From Candidatus Roizmanbacteria bacterium RIFCSPHIGHO2_02_FULL_37_13b (GTDB taxonomy: Bacteria > Patescibacteriota > Microgenomatia > UBA1406 > HO2-37-13b), in contig MFZK01000019.1 in assembly GCA_001789395.1 (NCBI GenBank), forward strand, positions 1 to 49,024: DNA of 49,024 bases, written 5' to 3'. This document shows, one piece after another, positions 24,381-32,723 of the stretch. The notes below the pieces were generated by a model. That model was not told where the DNA came from. It made no database searches and saw only the letters and a program-made list of their open reading frames with translations. A program made the position numbers and the translations under genes. Numbering within the stretch: position 1 is the first letter of the stretch; each line of letters begins with the position of its first letter.

Positions 24381-25088
24381 ATGCGTAAGAATACAATAAT
24401 TCAGGTCGATCACATATCTAAAGTGTATAAAATTGACTCATTAGAAACAGTAGCTCTCGATGATGTGACATTTAACATAGATAAGGGTGATTTCGTTGCC
24501 ATTATGGGTCCTTCAGGATCGGGTAAATCAACATTGATGCATATTTTAGGGGCACTTGATTTACCCACACGCGGAGAATATATTTTGGATGGTAAAAATG
24601 TTGGTTATTTAAGTGATGATGAACTAGCTGATATAAGAAATCAGAAAATTGGATTTATTTTTCAGTCGTATAATCTATTGCCGCGAACAACAGCCATGAA
24701 AAACGTTATGTTACCGATGAGTTATGCCGGTATTGAAAAAGAAGAGCGGATTGAAAGGGCTAAAAAATTATTGGATCAGGTCGGTCTCAATGACCGAATG
24801 GAACACACCTCGAATCAACTATCAGGCGGACAACAACAGAGGGTTGCGATAGCCAGAGCACTTGTTATGAATCCATCAATAATATTAGCTGATGAACCCA
24901 CAGGTAATATCGCAAGTCAACAAGCCGAAGAAATTATGACTATTTTTCAAAGATTAAATAACGAGGGTCACACTATTATCATGATTACTCATGAAGCAGA
25001 TATTGCACATCATGCCACGCGGATAATTCATATTCGAGATGGCAAAATTGTTGACGACAAAATTAACAGCTTAAAATATAAAAAATAA
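24381..25088 (+). CDS. ABC exporter ATPase, MacB/LolD type
   Basis: The start was set at the ATG at 24381, giving 235 residues. Walker A is GPSGSGKST, the Q-loop FIFQSYNLLPRTTAMKNVMLP, the signature LSGGQQQRVAIARAL, Walker B IILADEPTG and the H-loop MITHEAD. MacB/LolD-type ATPases usually have GNLD after DEPTG; here it is GNIAS, a minor change. It is a separate chain, with the permease 3 nt downstream, as in Gram-positive MacB-like systems. Confidence 0.94.
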   Translation: MRKNTIIQVDHISKVYKIDSLETVALDDVTFNIDKGDFVAIMGPSGSGKSTLMHILGALDLPTRGEYILDGKNVGYLSDDELADIRNQKIGFIFQSYNLLPRTTAMKNVMLPMSYAGIEKEERIERAKKLLDQVGLNDRMEHTSNQLSGGQQQRVAIARALVMNPSIILADEPTGNIASQQAEEIMTIFQRLNNEGHTIIMITHEADIAHHATRIIHIRDGKIVDDKINSLKYKK

Positions 25089-25091
25089 ATT

Positions 25092-26315
25092 ATGGATTTC
25101 ATAGAACTATTTTCTGAAAGCTTGGGGACTTTGACTTTAAATAAGACAAGGACAGGATTGGCAATTTTAGGTATTGTTATCGGTATAGGTAGTGTCATTG
25201 CACTTGTATCACTGGGACAAGCAAGCCAACTGGCAATAGAATCCAGAATTGAATCTTTAGGATCAAATTTACTGACAGTCCAGCCTGGATCAGGGCGAGA
25301 AGGTGCAGTACGTGGTGCAGTAGGTGGGAGAACCACTTTAACATTGGATGATGCCAAAGAAATTGCAGCATCATCACAAATAACCACAATTAATAAGGTT
25401 TCTCCAGAGGTTTCTCGAAGGACTCAAATTACAACAGGAAGCAGTAATACCAATACTCAAGTTGTTGGTGCCACTCCGGTTTATGCCGAAGTTCATAAAG
25501 TCACTGTATCATCCGGGAATTTTATCAGCCAGTCTGATGTCGATATTATGAATAAAGTCGCAGTTTTAGGACCTAAAGTTGTCACTGATTTGTTTGGGGA
25601 GAACGCTGATCCAATCGGAAGGACAATTAGGGTTAACGGTCAGACATTAAATGTCATTGGGGTTATCACAGCTAAGGGTGGATCAGGTTTCATGAATCAG
25701 GATGATATTGTATATGTGCCACTCTCAACCGCGCAAAAACAATTATTCGGTCAAAATTATTTAAGCTCAATTGCTCTGGAGGCAAAAAGCCCGGATGTAA
25801 TGACTACTGCTCAAAATGAGGTCGGTTATTTACTTCTTGCACGTCATAAATTAAGCGATCCGACACTGGCTGATTTCTCAATTATTTCTCAACAAGATAT
25901 TCTTAATACCGTCGCGTCAGCCACCGGCACCTTCACAGCTCTTTTAGCAGGAATTGCCGCGATTTCGCTACTTGTTGGTGGGATTGGAATAATGAATATT
26001 ATGTTGGTTACAGTCACAGAGCGTACCCGTGAAATTGGTCTGAAGAAAGCTCTTGGCGCTAAGAAAAAAACCATTACAACACAATTTCTAACAGAATCCA
26101 TAATTTTGACCTTCAGTGGTGGAATAGTTGGCATAGTTGTTGGTGTTATAGCATCTTACTTTATTTGTTATATTACCGGGTCTCCTTTTGTGTTATCACC
26201 GGTATCAATTATTATTGCATTTGTTGTTTCTGCAGGAATTGGTATTTTATTTGGTTGGTACCCGGCTCAAAAAGCCGCAAATTTACAGCCAATCGAAGCA
26301 CTACGTTATGAGTAA
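25092..26315 (+). CDS. MacB-like ABC permease (FtsX-type)
   Basis: The 407-residue protein has the MacB topology: helix 1 (TRTGLAILGIVIGIGSVIAL), a large extracytoplasmic domain of about 220 residues, then three helices containing the FtsX domain (GIAAISLLVGGIGIMNIMLVTV, followed by TERTREIGLKKALGAKK and the last helix FVVSAGIGILFGWYPAQKAA). The TEREIG-type coupling motif is conserved. MacB-type pumps work by mechanotransmission on periplasmic or surface substrates such as peptides and lipopeptides; the substrate here is unknown. Confidence 0.94.
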   Translation: MDFIELFSESLGTLTLNKTRTGLAILGIVIGIGSVIALVSLGQASQLAIESRIESLGSNLLTVQPGSGREGAVRGAVGGRTTLTLDDAKEIAASSQITTINKVSPEVSRRTQITTGSSNTNTQVVGATPVYAEVHKVTVSSGNFISQSDVDIMNKVAVLGPKVVTDLFGENADPIGRTIRVNGQTLNVIGVITAKGGSGFMNQDDIVYVPLSTAQKQLFGQNYLSSIALEAKSPDVMTTAQNEVGYLLLARHKLSDPTLADFSIISQQDILNTVASATGTFTALLAGIAAISLLVGGIGIMNIMLVTVTERTREIGLKKALGAKKKTITTQFLTESIILTFSGGIVGIVVGVIASYFICYITGSPFVLSPVSIIIAFVVSAGIGILFGWYPAQKAANLQPIEALRYE

Positions 26316-27375
26316 ATTAATTATAATTATTTCAGTCTTGTTTATAATCACAGGCGGTTTTATTTATCGACAGAATTCTATTAAAAAAAAACTTGAATTC
26401 TCAAAGGATATAATTGCTGATTTTCCAAATCAACAAAATGATGACCAGGAAATGCCAAAATCACAACATCCATTGACAATCGAGTCGCTACGAAGTCAAA
26501 AGTATCCGGGAAGTGAGATTATAATTGAGCAAACATTAAGTCCCGGAAAAAATTACCGGCGTTATTTAACTTCTTATAAATCTGATGGACTAAAAATATA
26601 TGCTTTGTTAACAGTGCCAACTGGAGAAAAACCGGAAAGCGGTTGGCCGGTTATTATCTTTAATCATGGATATATTCCACCTACGCAATATAGAACTACG
26701 GAGAAGTACATTGCATACACCGACGGATTTTCCCGAAGCGGCTATATTGTTTTTCGACCGGATTATCGGGGTCATGGAAATTCGCAAGGTGAACCTGAGG
26801 GAGCATATGGATCAAATGCTTATACAATTGATGTTTTAAATGCAGTGACGTCAATTAAAAAATATTCTGACAGTGATCCCGGAAGAATCGGCATGTGGGG
26901 ACATTCGATGGGAGGGCATATCACGCTAAAAAGTATGGTCGTTAATAAAGATATAAAAGCAGGAGTAATTTGGGCAGGAGTTGTCGGATCTTACCCGGAT
27001 TTGTTAAATAATTGGAGGAGAAGACAAACAACAACCTCAATACCGCTGCCAAGCGGGGCCAGACGCTGGCGACAGGTTTTGATTGATCAATATGGTCAAC
27101 CGGAGGAAAATCCGACATTTTGGAATTCAATATCAGCAAACAGTTATTTATCTGATATTTCAGGTCCGATTCAATTGCATCATGGGACTAACGATGCTTC
27201 TGTGCCTTTGGAGTTTTCCGAAAAGTTGGACGGGCAGCTTAAATCGGAAGGTAAAGATGTCGAACTGTTTACTTATATTGGAGATGATCATAATATTTCA
27301 CGAAATTTCTCATTAGCGATGTTTCGTTCCATCGATTTTTTTAATAAGTATGTGAAGGGGGGTGAGAGTCAATGA
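26308..27375 (+). CDS. Membrane-anchored alpha/beta hydrolase (S9-peptidase-like)
   Basis: The ATG at 26308 overlaps the permease stop by 8 nt and gives 355 residues. A signal anchor (KLIIIISVLFIITGGFIY) precedes an extracellular alpha/beta hydrolase domain of the prolyl oligopeptidase/dienelactone hydrolase type. The oxyanion region is IIFNHGYIPP, the nucleophile Ser is in GMWGHSMGGH, the acid in LHHGTNDASVP and the His in GDDHNIS. Coupling to the exporter suggests it acts on exported or peptide-like material. Peptidase or esterase activity cannot be told apart. Confidence 0.85.
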   Translation: MSKLIIIISVLFIITGGFIYRQNSIKKKLEFSKDIIADFPNQQNDDQEMPKSQHPLTIESLRSQKYPGSEIIIEQTLSPGKNYRRYLTSYKSDGLKIYALLTVPTGEKPESGWPVIIFNHGYIPPTQYRTTEKYIAYTDGFSRSGYIVFRPDYRGHGNSQGEPEGAYGSNAYTIDVLNAVTSIKKYSDSDPGRIGMWGHSMGGHITLKSMVVNKDIKAGVIWAGVVGSYPDLLNNWRRRQTTTSIPLPSGARRWRQVLIDQYGQPEENPTFWNSISANSYLSDISGPIQLHHGTNDASVPLEFSEKLDGQLKSEGKDVELFTYIGDDHNISRNFSLAMFRSIDFFNKYVKGGESQ

Positions 27376-27809
27376 AAAACATTTCACCATTAGTTATAGT
27401 TGCAGTTTTGATTTCTGCTATAGGAATTTCTTTTTTTGCCGGGATGAAATATCAACAAAATCAAAGAGGTTCTTTTGTGCGCCAGTTTAATAATGGGCAA
27501 ATGGGACAGGGAAGAGAATTGGGTCAAGGCCAGAATCGTACGGCAGGATTTCGGCCGGTAGCAGGAGAAATAATATCCAGCGATTCAGATTCTATCACAG
27601 TTAAATCACAGGATGGCTCAAGTAAAATTGTAATACTTAATGATAAAACTACATTTAATAAAGCAGAGGAAGGATCAAAAGACGATCTTAAAACCGGTAT
27701 AGAAGTCGCAGTTTACGGCAGTGAAAATTCAGACGGAAGCGTCACGGCACAATCGGTTCAGCTTAATCCAATGTTTCGACAAAGACCAACAATACCGATT
27801 AAAAAGTAA
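27372..27809 (+). CDS. DUF5666-like secreted protein
   Basis: The 145-residue protein starts four nucleotides before the end of the hydrolase ORF and has a strong ribosome binding site (GGGGGGTGAGAG). An N-terminal anchor (LVIVAVLISAIGISFFAGM) leads to a Gln/Gly/Arg-rich linker and a single beta-barrel domain. GEIISSDSDSITVKSQDG and TGIEVAVYGSENSDGSVTAQSVQL match the DUF5666 pattern. These small domains often accompany exporters; the function is unknown. Confidence 0.7.
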   Translation: MKNISPLVIVAVLISAIGISFFAGMKYQQNQRGSFVRQFNNGQMGQGRELGQGQNRTAGFRPVAGEIISSDSDSITVKSQDGSSKIVILNDKTTFNKAEEGSKDDLKTGIEVAVYGSENSDGSVTAQSVQLNPMFRQRPTIPIKK

Positions 27810-27941
27810 CGGTTAGCTATAAAGTCATCCTGTGAGTTGCTAAGTTTTTAAACTAACCAAAATTAATTTTATTAAGCTTATAATTTCGATTATTATTATT
27901 TTGATATAATTTTATATGAATTTTGTTATAATTTTTTTCTT

Positions 27942-28127
27942 ATGAAACATTATATTTGTACCGGTGGTTGTCAGGGTGTATCTGATGTACCAGGGACATG
28001 TCAGGCGAAAGATTGTGTCAAGCATGGTCAGCCTTTAAATGAATGTGAATGTACAGATGATCTGCACCAGAAACCGGATCAATCTGAGAATCAAGAAAAG
28101 GAACAAGATACCGACAAATTAAGTTAA
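27942..28127 (+). CDS. Small Cys-rich protein (61 aa)
   Basis: The protein begins MKHYICTGGCQGVSDVPGTC and continues with QAKDCVKHGQPLNECECTDD, followed by a charged low-complexity tail. Six Cys and two His in the first 40 residues suggest a metal-binding knuckle or rubredoxin-like site. TATAAT ends 9 nt before the ATG. Small proteins of this type occur in uncultured CPR genomes, as I recall, but no function is known to me. Confidence 0.65.
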   Translation: MKHYICTGGCQGVSDVPGTCQAKDCVKHGQPLNECECTDDLHQKPDQSENQEKEQDTDKLS

Positions 28128-28143
28128 TATTATTATTTTTTTT

Positions 28144-28311
28144 GAAGCTGGGTATTAGCCATTTTCCGATCAAATCGGAAGAGAAGGTTAGTTTTTATAC
28201 GGGAACACTGTGTGAATCAGTGACTGTGCCGCAGCGGTTAACCCGAACAAATTTTCGTCAAGAAAATTTGCGCGGGTAAAGTCCGAAGACCGACCCAACT
28301 TCCATTTTTTT
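28144..28311 (+). ncRNA. Cobalamin riboswitch
   Basis: The core is clear: GGGAACACTG, TGTGAATC, GTGCCGCAGCGG (the B12 box, a variant of the usual GCCACTG) and GTCCGAAGACC, in the order of the cobalamin aptamer. GAAGCTGGGT (28144-28153) pairs with ACCCAACTTC (28293-28302), one mismatch in ten, as the closing P1 helix. A run of seven T (28305-28311) starts 2 nt after P1, so the ligand-stabilised P1 may act as the terminator arm. A weak TCCC/GGGA hairpin (28313-28326) sits ahead of the start codon. The controlled gene is at 28332. Whether it reads adenosyl- or methylcobalamin is not decided. Confidence 0.88.
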
Positions 28312-28331
28312 GTCCCCGAGCAGGGAAAATT

Positions 28332-29420
28332 ATGGCTTTTGTTGGAGAAACACTAAAAACTTTCAGTATTAATCCTCGTGCAGAAAGCATAAGATTAAAT
28401 CAACTCAATGGGCCGGAACGTCAATGGGTCTTTTGGCAGAATCTTGAAGCGTATACAAATGAAGTCGTTGCAGACAAGCCGGTTTCAATTTTATATCACT
28501 ATTGGGTAGATGGTCAGGGAGAGATTTTTACTGATCCATCGTTTAAACCTGTATTTAACTTGAGTTTGCAGTTAGACGAACGAGAAAGAGGAGGAATGGC
28601 TCGTGAAGGTATTAGAAGAGCTGTTGATTTAGCACGAATTAATCCGGGACAGATGGTAGGTCTTTATAGTCCTCCAGGACCAGCTAGTTTTGATCAAGAT
28701 TCCAGTAATCCCTATACACAAATAACTTATTCTTATGGCCAATTTTATTTAATGTCGAGCGACGGGGAAAAAATCAATGCAATTGCTATTAAAATATCAA
28801 AAGAGGGAGAACCATGGGTTGCTGATATGATGCCGGCAACATTTCATGAAAGGTCGTATGCGGAGGACGATCCAAAGGAGATTGCCATATTAATCCAAAA
28901 CCCAGTGCTGTTAATTGATCTTAATTCATCTACAAATAAACTTGAATCAAGCAATCCTATCGTCTATAAAGGGCGAGATAAAACCTTTTATTTGGATGAA
29001 GTTCTACGTCAAATACATAATACCTTTACAGGATTGAGTAAACCAACTATTAATTATTATGATAAAACTCTATACGCATTGGAAGAATATGAGGTCACAA
29101 AAGAAGCCATTTTACAGGCGTATTTAACGGTAATACAGCAATATATGCAAATAAATGGATTGCATTCCGTTGAGTTAATGGGTAGTTGTGGAGGCAATCA
29201 GGCAACATCATTAATTGAAATCGAAGAGATATTGGGTATTAGTCATAATCTTTTTGATAATCCTTTCGCCAAACTTTTATCCGGTTTGTCATCAATTTAC
29301 AGAGAATTAATCCAAAATAGTGATAATAATGGAAACTATGATTATCATGATGGTATCTGTGATAAGTGCAAGAGACAAGCTAAGATAGGTCCATGTAATT
29401 ATTGTAAGCAATGCGAATAA
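28332..29420 (+). CDS. Unrecognised protein under a cobalamin riboswitch, with C-terminal Cys cluster
   Basis: I do not recognise this 362-residue protein. There is no signal peptide or membrane helix, so it should be cytosolic. The N-terminal 180 residues are mixed alpha/beta (SILYHYWVDGQGEIFTDP, NLSLQLDERERGGMAREG, GQMVGLYSPPGPASFD). A helical part includes HSVELMGSCGGNQATSLIEI, and the end is CDKCKRQAKIGPCNYCKQC, a likely zinc or iron-sulfur knuckle with four CxxC-type cysteines plus one. Control by a B12 riboswitch predicts a role in B12 uptake or remodelling, or a B12-independent stand-in for a B12 enzyme. No DXHXXG cobalamin-binding motif is visible. Confidence 0.8.
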   Translation: MAFVGETLKTFSINPRAESIRLNQLNGPERQWVFWQNLEAYTNEVVADKPVSILYHYWVDGQGEIFTDPSFKPVFNLSLQLDERERGGMAREGIRRAVDLARINPGQMVGLYSPPGPASFDQDSSNPYTQITYSYGQFYLMSSDGEKINAIAIKISKEGEPWVADMMPATFHERSYAEDDPKEIAILIQNPVLLIDLNSSTNKLESSNPIVYKGRDKTFYLDEVLRQIHNTFTGLSKPTINYYDKTLYALEEYEVTKEAILQAYLTVIQQYMQINGLHSVELMGSCGGNQATSLIEIEEILGISHNLFDNPFAKLLSGLSSIYRELIQNSDNNGNYDYHDGICDKCKRQAKIGPCNYCKQCE

Positions 29421-29461
29421 TCTGACTGATAAATGGATTGAAGTGAGTAAAAAAATGCTTC

Positions 29462-29668
29462 TTAATTACTTAAGTGGTAATGGGCAATAGTAATAATGAT
29501 TATTCCAATAGAAAAAGAGGACGCCGCTGATAAAAGAGCATCGTTTGGTAAGATAAATATATCCATTAACATCCATATTCCTCTCCATATTCCGACAACG
29601 GCCGTAGAAATTATTAATGAATAGATTAATTGATAATGTTTATGAAGAAGTTGAAATTTTTTATACAT
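29462..29668 (-). CDS. Small two-helix membrane protein (68 aa)
   Basis: The protein has a basic start (MYKKFQLLHKHYQL), a helix with the motif VVGIWRGIWMLMDIFILP, a short loop, and a second helix (FSIGIIIITIAHYHLSN). The Trp-Arg-Gly-Trp pattern in the first helix suggests a conserved small membrane family, but I cannot name it. It lies alone between a plus-strand gene and the CNNM-like gene. Confidence 0.55.
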   Translation of the reverse strand: MYKKFQLLHKHYQLIYSLIISTAVVGIWRGIWMLMDIFILPNDALLSAASSFSIGIIIITIAHYHLSN

Positions 29669-29761
29669 ATAAAATTATTTTAGTATCTTAATACGCTTAA
29701 TACAATACTTTGTATAGTTGTCGATATAGCGATTAATTAACATTTTTTCAAGTTTTATGGT

Positions 29762-30817
29762 CTATCTACCATACTTGTCACTTGATGTTATTAGAGCGTG
29801 AATTAAATCAGATAAGACCAAAAGACCGATCGTTTTCCCTGATTTATCTACCACTCCCGCTGCATGTATTTTGGTCTGATGCATTTTAATTATTATATTA
29901 TCCGCTCGTTCCGAATCTTTAATTGTAAGTATTTTACGGATTAATCCGTATTTTTTAATTTTTTTATCATAATCGACCGAAGTTTTTATCGTTAGAATAT
30001 CGGTAGCCTGGATAAAGCCAATAATACGTTTCGATGGATCTCTAAAAATAGGATAACGATTATAAATAAAATGACTCGAAAGTACACTTTTTTTGATATA
30101 AGCCAATGTATCGTCTGCATTAAAACCTACCAATGATTTTATATTGATCATGACGTTTTTTATTTTTATTGTTCTAAGTCTAAAGACATTAAAAGTAATT
30201 ATTTTTTCAGCTTTTGATATCACCCGGTCTTTGTGTGACTCATTTAAAATAATTTTTATTTCTTTTACTGAATATCCTTGTTTATCAAAAAGTGAGGTAG
30301 AAAGACCAATGAGAGCTAAAATTTTCTTGGCCATACGATTAAAAAAATTAATTATAGGTAAAAATATCATCACAAATATTGAGAGTGGAGTTATTAATAT
30401 CATTCCATAAGTTAAGGGATTGTAAAGAATGATTAGTTTAGGTATTAATTCACCAAAGATGAGATTAAAAAGCGTCAAAATTATAAAAGCACCAACAGCG
30501 ACCAAAGTAGCATTCCAGAGAAAATACAATGGAGAATTCTTTGCGGGAGCAAAGACAAAGAGTATTTTTTCCAAGATAGGATGACCAAGCCATCCTAATG
30601 CAATACTTGTTATTGTATTGCCGATTTGAGTCGCTGATATATAGATATCCATATTGGCCAAGGCTATTGCCATGAGTCTTGCCAATCTATTTTCTTTATG
30701 CGTCAAGGAGGCGATTTTTGTTCGTCTAACCTGAAGCAAAGCCGTTTCAGAAGCGACAAAGAAACCATTTATAACAATTAGACAAATAATTGTTATAGCT
30801 TGACTAATATACTCCAT
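29762..30817 (-). CDS. CNNM/CorC-like (hemolysin family) membrane protein with CBS domains
   Basis: The 351-residue protein has an N-terminal DUF21 membrane domain with four helices (ITIICLIVINGFFVASETALLQVRR; IGNTITSIALGWLG; LTLFNLIFGELIPKLIILYNP), a cytosolic linker and a pair of CBS domains (about 205-345). DUF21-CBS proteins export Mg2+ or other divalent ions. The FGELIPK signature is intact. The usual C-terminal CorC-HlyC domain is missing, so this is a shorter form. It follows the thiamine pyrophosphokinase gene by 10 nt, and Mg-thiamine diphosphate use could explain the link, though that is speculation. Confidence 0.85.
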   Translation of the reverse strand: MEYISQAITIICLIVINGFFVASETALLQVRRTKIASLTHKENRLARLMAIALANMDIYISATQIGNTITSIALGWLGHPILEKILFVFAPAKNSPLYFLWNATLVAVGAFIILTLFNLIFGELIPKLIILYNPLTYGMILITPLSIFVMIFLPIINFFNRMAKKILALIGLSTSLFDKQGYSVKEIKIILNESHKDRVISKAEKIITFNVFRLRTIKIKNVMINIKSLVGFNADDTLAYIKKSVLSSHFIYNRYPIFRDPSKRIIGFIQATDILTIKTSVDYDKKIKKYGLIRKILTIKDSERADNIIIKMHQTKIHAAGVVDKSGKTIGLLVLSDLIHALITSSDKYGR

Positions 30818-30827
30818 AAATTAATAT

Positions 30828-31493
30828 TCAAGTGTTAATAGTTTTCCTATCTGAAATTAGATCGCGGTGTTCATGTGCAACCAGTAAGACGCCTTTTTTT
30901 ATAGTTATTTGTGCTTTATTACTCGTCAGATAGTTGCTTATCCCTCGTGTTGAACCAAAATAAAGTGTGGCATTATTGAGTGTATAACTTAATCCATTTG
31001 TCGTAACTCCTTCAACTTGTTTTGTAATAGGTAGCAATGAAACAATATCATTTTTTTTACCAATTATTATTTTTTCCTTTCTTACGCTGTAAAGTATTAT
31101 GTTGTAGTCGACAATTGTAATATCGCATCCTGCGATTATATTTCTTCCCAACAGTAAAATATTAGCCAACATATGGTCAAGCCGTCGGCCTAACAATCCG
31201 CAAATAACAATTTGTTTATATTTTTTTTTGTATGCAAATTCTATTGACAATTCTGAATCACTTTTATCTTTTTTTGAAGGATAGGTAATCATTGGCACTT
31301 TTTTTTGAGTAAGTTTTTGGATTGTTTTGCCTGAAATTGAATCAAAATCGCCAATAACAACAGATGGAATGATATTTCTTTTCAAAACTTTCTCGGTTGC
31401 CCCATCGGTACAAATAACAAAATCATCCGGTAAAAATGTAACGTTTTTTATATTCGATAAGTCTCCATTAATAACAATTACTGCACGTTTCAT
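30828..31493 (-). CDS. Thiamine pyrophosphokinase
   Basis: The 221-residue enzyme converts thiamine and ATP to thiamine diphosphate. It shows the TPK fold landmarks: FVICTDGATEKVLKRNIIPSVVIGDFDSIS, KKDKSDSELSIEFAY with the metal-binding acids, VICGLLGRRLDHMLANILLL, and a C-terminal beta domain with GVTTNGLSYTLNNATLYFGSTRGISN. It is transcribed away from the TPP-riboswitch transporter genes, completing a salvage route of import then pyrophosphorylation. Confidence 0.92.
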   Translation of the reverse strand: MKRAVIVINGDLSNIKNVTFLPDDFVICTDGATEKVLKRNIIPSVVIGDFDSISGKTIQKLTQKKVPMITYPSKKDKSDSELSIEFAYKKKYKQIVICGLLGRRLDHMLANILLLGRNIIAGCDITIVDYNIILYSVRKEKIIIGKKNDIVSLLPITKQVEGVTTNGLSYTLNNATLYFGSTRGISNYLTSNKAQITIKKGVLLVAHEHRDLISDRKTINT

Positions 31494-31517
31494 AGAAAGT
31501 CATTATACCCAAACTAA

Positions 31518-31546
31518 TTGACAACGGATATCCGATTTAGTACCAT
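31518..31546 (+). promoter_or_regulatory. Promoter of the TPP riboswitch transcript
   Basis: TTGACA (31518-31523), 17 nt, then TACCAT (31541-31546). The predicted start, about 31553, is just before the riboswitch aptamer. Confidence 0.65.
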
Positions 31547-31556
31547 GTAATCAAAC

Positions 31557-31642
31557 TTATGGGGAGCTTGTTAAATCAGGCTGAGATTCCCGAAATTATC
31601 GGGTGACCCAATGAACCTGTACGGATAATGCCGTCGGAGGGA
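31557..31642 (+). ncRNA. TPP riboswitch (THI element)
   Basis: The conserved thi-box parts appear in order: GGGGAGC, CAGGCTGAGATTCCCG, GGGTGACCC, AATGAACCTGT, GGATAATGCC and GTCGGAGGGAA. Both the pyrimidine-sensor (CTGAGA) and pyrophosphate-sensor helices are recognisable. GGAGGG (31636-31641) in the last conserved strand is also the ribosome binding site 6 nt ahead of the ATG at 31648. No terminator is seen, so TPP binding should block translation. It controls the thiamine transport genes that follow. Confidence 0.95.
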
Positions 31643-31647
31643 AAAAT

Positions 31648-31947
31648 ATGCCAAACGCTTCAATTGCTTTACAAATTCTACCAACTGTCAAAAATACCCG
31701 TGATTCATGGAAAATTATTGATAAAGTAATCGCGTTTATTAAAAAATCGGGCGTGAACTTTGAAGTTGGGCCGATGGAAACAACCATGGAAGGCGATCTT
31801 GATAAACTGCTTCAAATTGTCAATGCAGCACAAAAACTAGCTATTGAACATGGTTCATCTGGAGTATTTTCGAATGTCAAGATTATCTATAATCCAAAAG
31901 GGATTGCATCAATGAAGAAGAAAGTCACAAAACACCGAGAAAAATAA
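31648..31947 (+). CDS. MTH1187/YkoF-like thiamine-binding protein
   Basis: The 99-residue protein matches the DUF77 family: ALQILPTVKNTRDSWKIIDK, FEVGPMETTMEGDLDKLLQI and HGSSGVFSNVKIIYNP. Members form tetramers and bind thiamine or a related pyrimidine; they are often the first gene of thiamine transporter operons. The TPP riboswitch directly upstream agrees. It likely buffers or delivers thiamine or hydroxymethylpyrimidine in the cytosol. Confidence 0.9.
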   Translation: MPNASIALQILPTVKNTRDSWKIIDKVIAFIKKSGVNFEVGPMETTMEGDLDKLLQIVNAAQKLAIEHGSSGVFSNVKIIYNPKGIASMKKKVTKHREK

Positions 31948-31959
31948 TATCTAAGGTAT

Positions 31960-32715
31960 ATGAAAAAAATCAAGCATTATTTATTTCCAATATTTACATT
32001 GATTTTAGTCGTAATTATTTGGGATAGCGTAGTAAAAATAGCACATATTGACAGTTGGATATTACCAAGTCCGTATCGTATTTTAATCGCGTTGTGGGAT
32101 TCGAGGCAGCTTTTATTACGACATTCATTTATAACGATTTTTGAGTCGTTGAGTGGATTAGTACTGGCTGTTATCGTGGCATTTATCGTCTCGACTGCGA
32201 TGTTTTTCTTCAGCACTTTGAAAAAATCGCTATATCCATTACTCATCATCTCTCAAACGATTCCGTTTATTGCTCTGGCTCCCCTATTGGTTGTTTGGTT
32301 TGGGTTTGGATTTCTACCCAAAATACTCATTGTTACCCTTGTATGTTTTTTTCCAATAGCAGTAAATTTAACAGATGGATTTCAATCTGCTGACCCGTCC
32401 ATCATTTCAAGCATGAAAATCCTTGGCGCTGATCGTAAGCAGCTATTTCAATTTGTCATTTTGCCAACGAGTTTGCCATTTTTTTTCTCCGGCTTGCGTA
32501 TTTCTGGAAGTTATGCATTATTAACAGCGGTGGTCGCTGAGTGGATCGGATCTTCAAGTGGTTTAGGAGTTTTATTAATCCGGGCATCAAAATCCTATTT
32601 GACAGAACGTGTATTTGCGACGATTTTCGTTATTAGTTTGATAAGTCTGATTTCAATAGTAATTATCGATAAACTTTATAATCGTTCTAAGCAATGGAAT
32701 GGAGTTAATAATTAA
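31960..32715 (+). CDS. Thiamine (precursor) ABC transporter permease, ThiX-like
   Basis: The 251-residue protein has six helices and the BPD-type EAA loop (FQSADPSIISSMKILGADRKQLFQFVILPTSLPFFFSGLRIS). It resembles SsuC/TauC/ThiX permeases for organic precursors. Together with the NMT1/ThiY-like binding protein and the ATPase downstream, it forms a complete importer. The TPP riboswitch points to hydroxymethylpyrimidine, formylaminopyrimidine or thiamine as the substrate. Confidence 0.88.
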   Translation: MKKIKHYLFPIFTLILVVIIWDSVVKIAHIDSWILPSPYRILIALWDSRQLLLRHSFITIFESLSGLVLAVIVAFIVSTAMFFFSTLKKSLYPLLIISQTIPFIALAPLLVVWFGFGFLPKILIVTLVCFFPIAVNLTDGFQSADPSIISSMKILGADRKQLFQFVILPTSLPFFFSGLRISGSYALLTAVVAEWIGSSSGLGVLLIRASKSYLTERVFATIFVISLISLISIVIIDKLYNRSKQWNGVNN

Positions 32716-32723
32716 TTAAACAT

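Noticed and set aside
26188-26307. N-terminal extension of the alpha/beta hydrolase
   Set aside because: It overlaps the permease frame for 120 nt; the internal ATG at 26308 gives a proper signal anchor.
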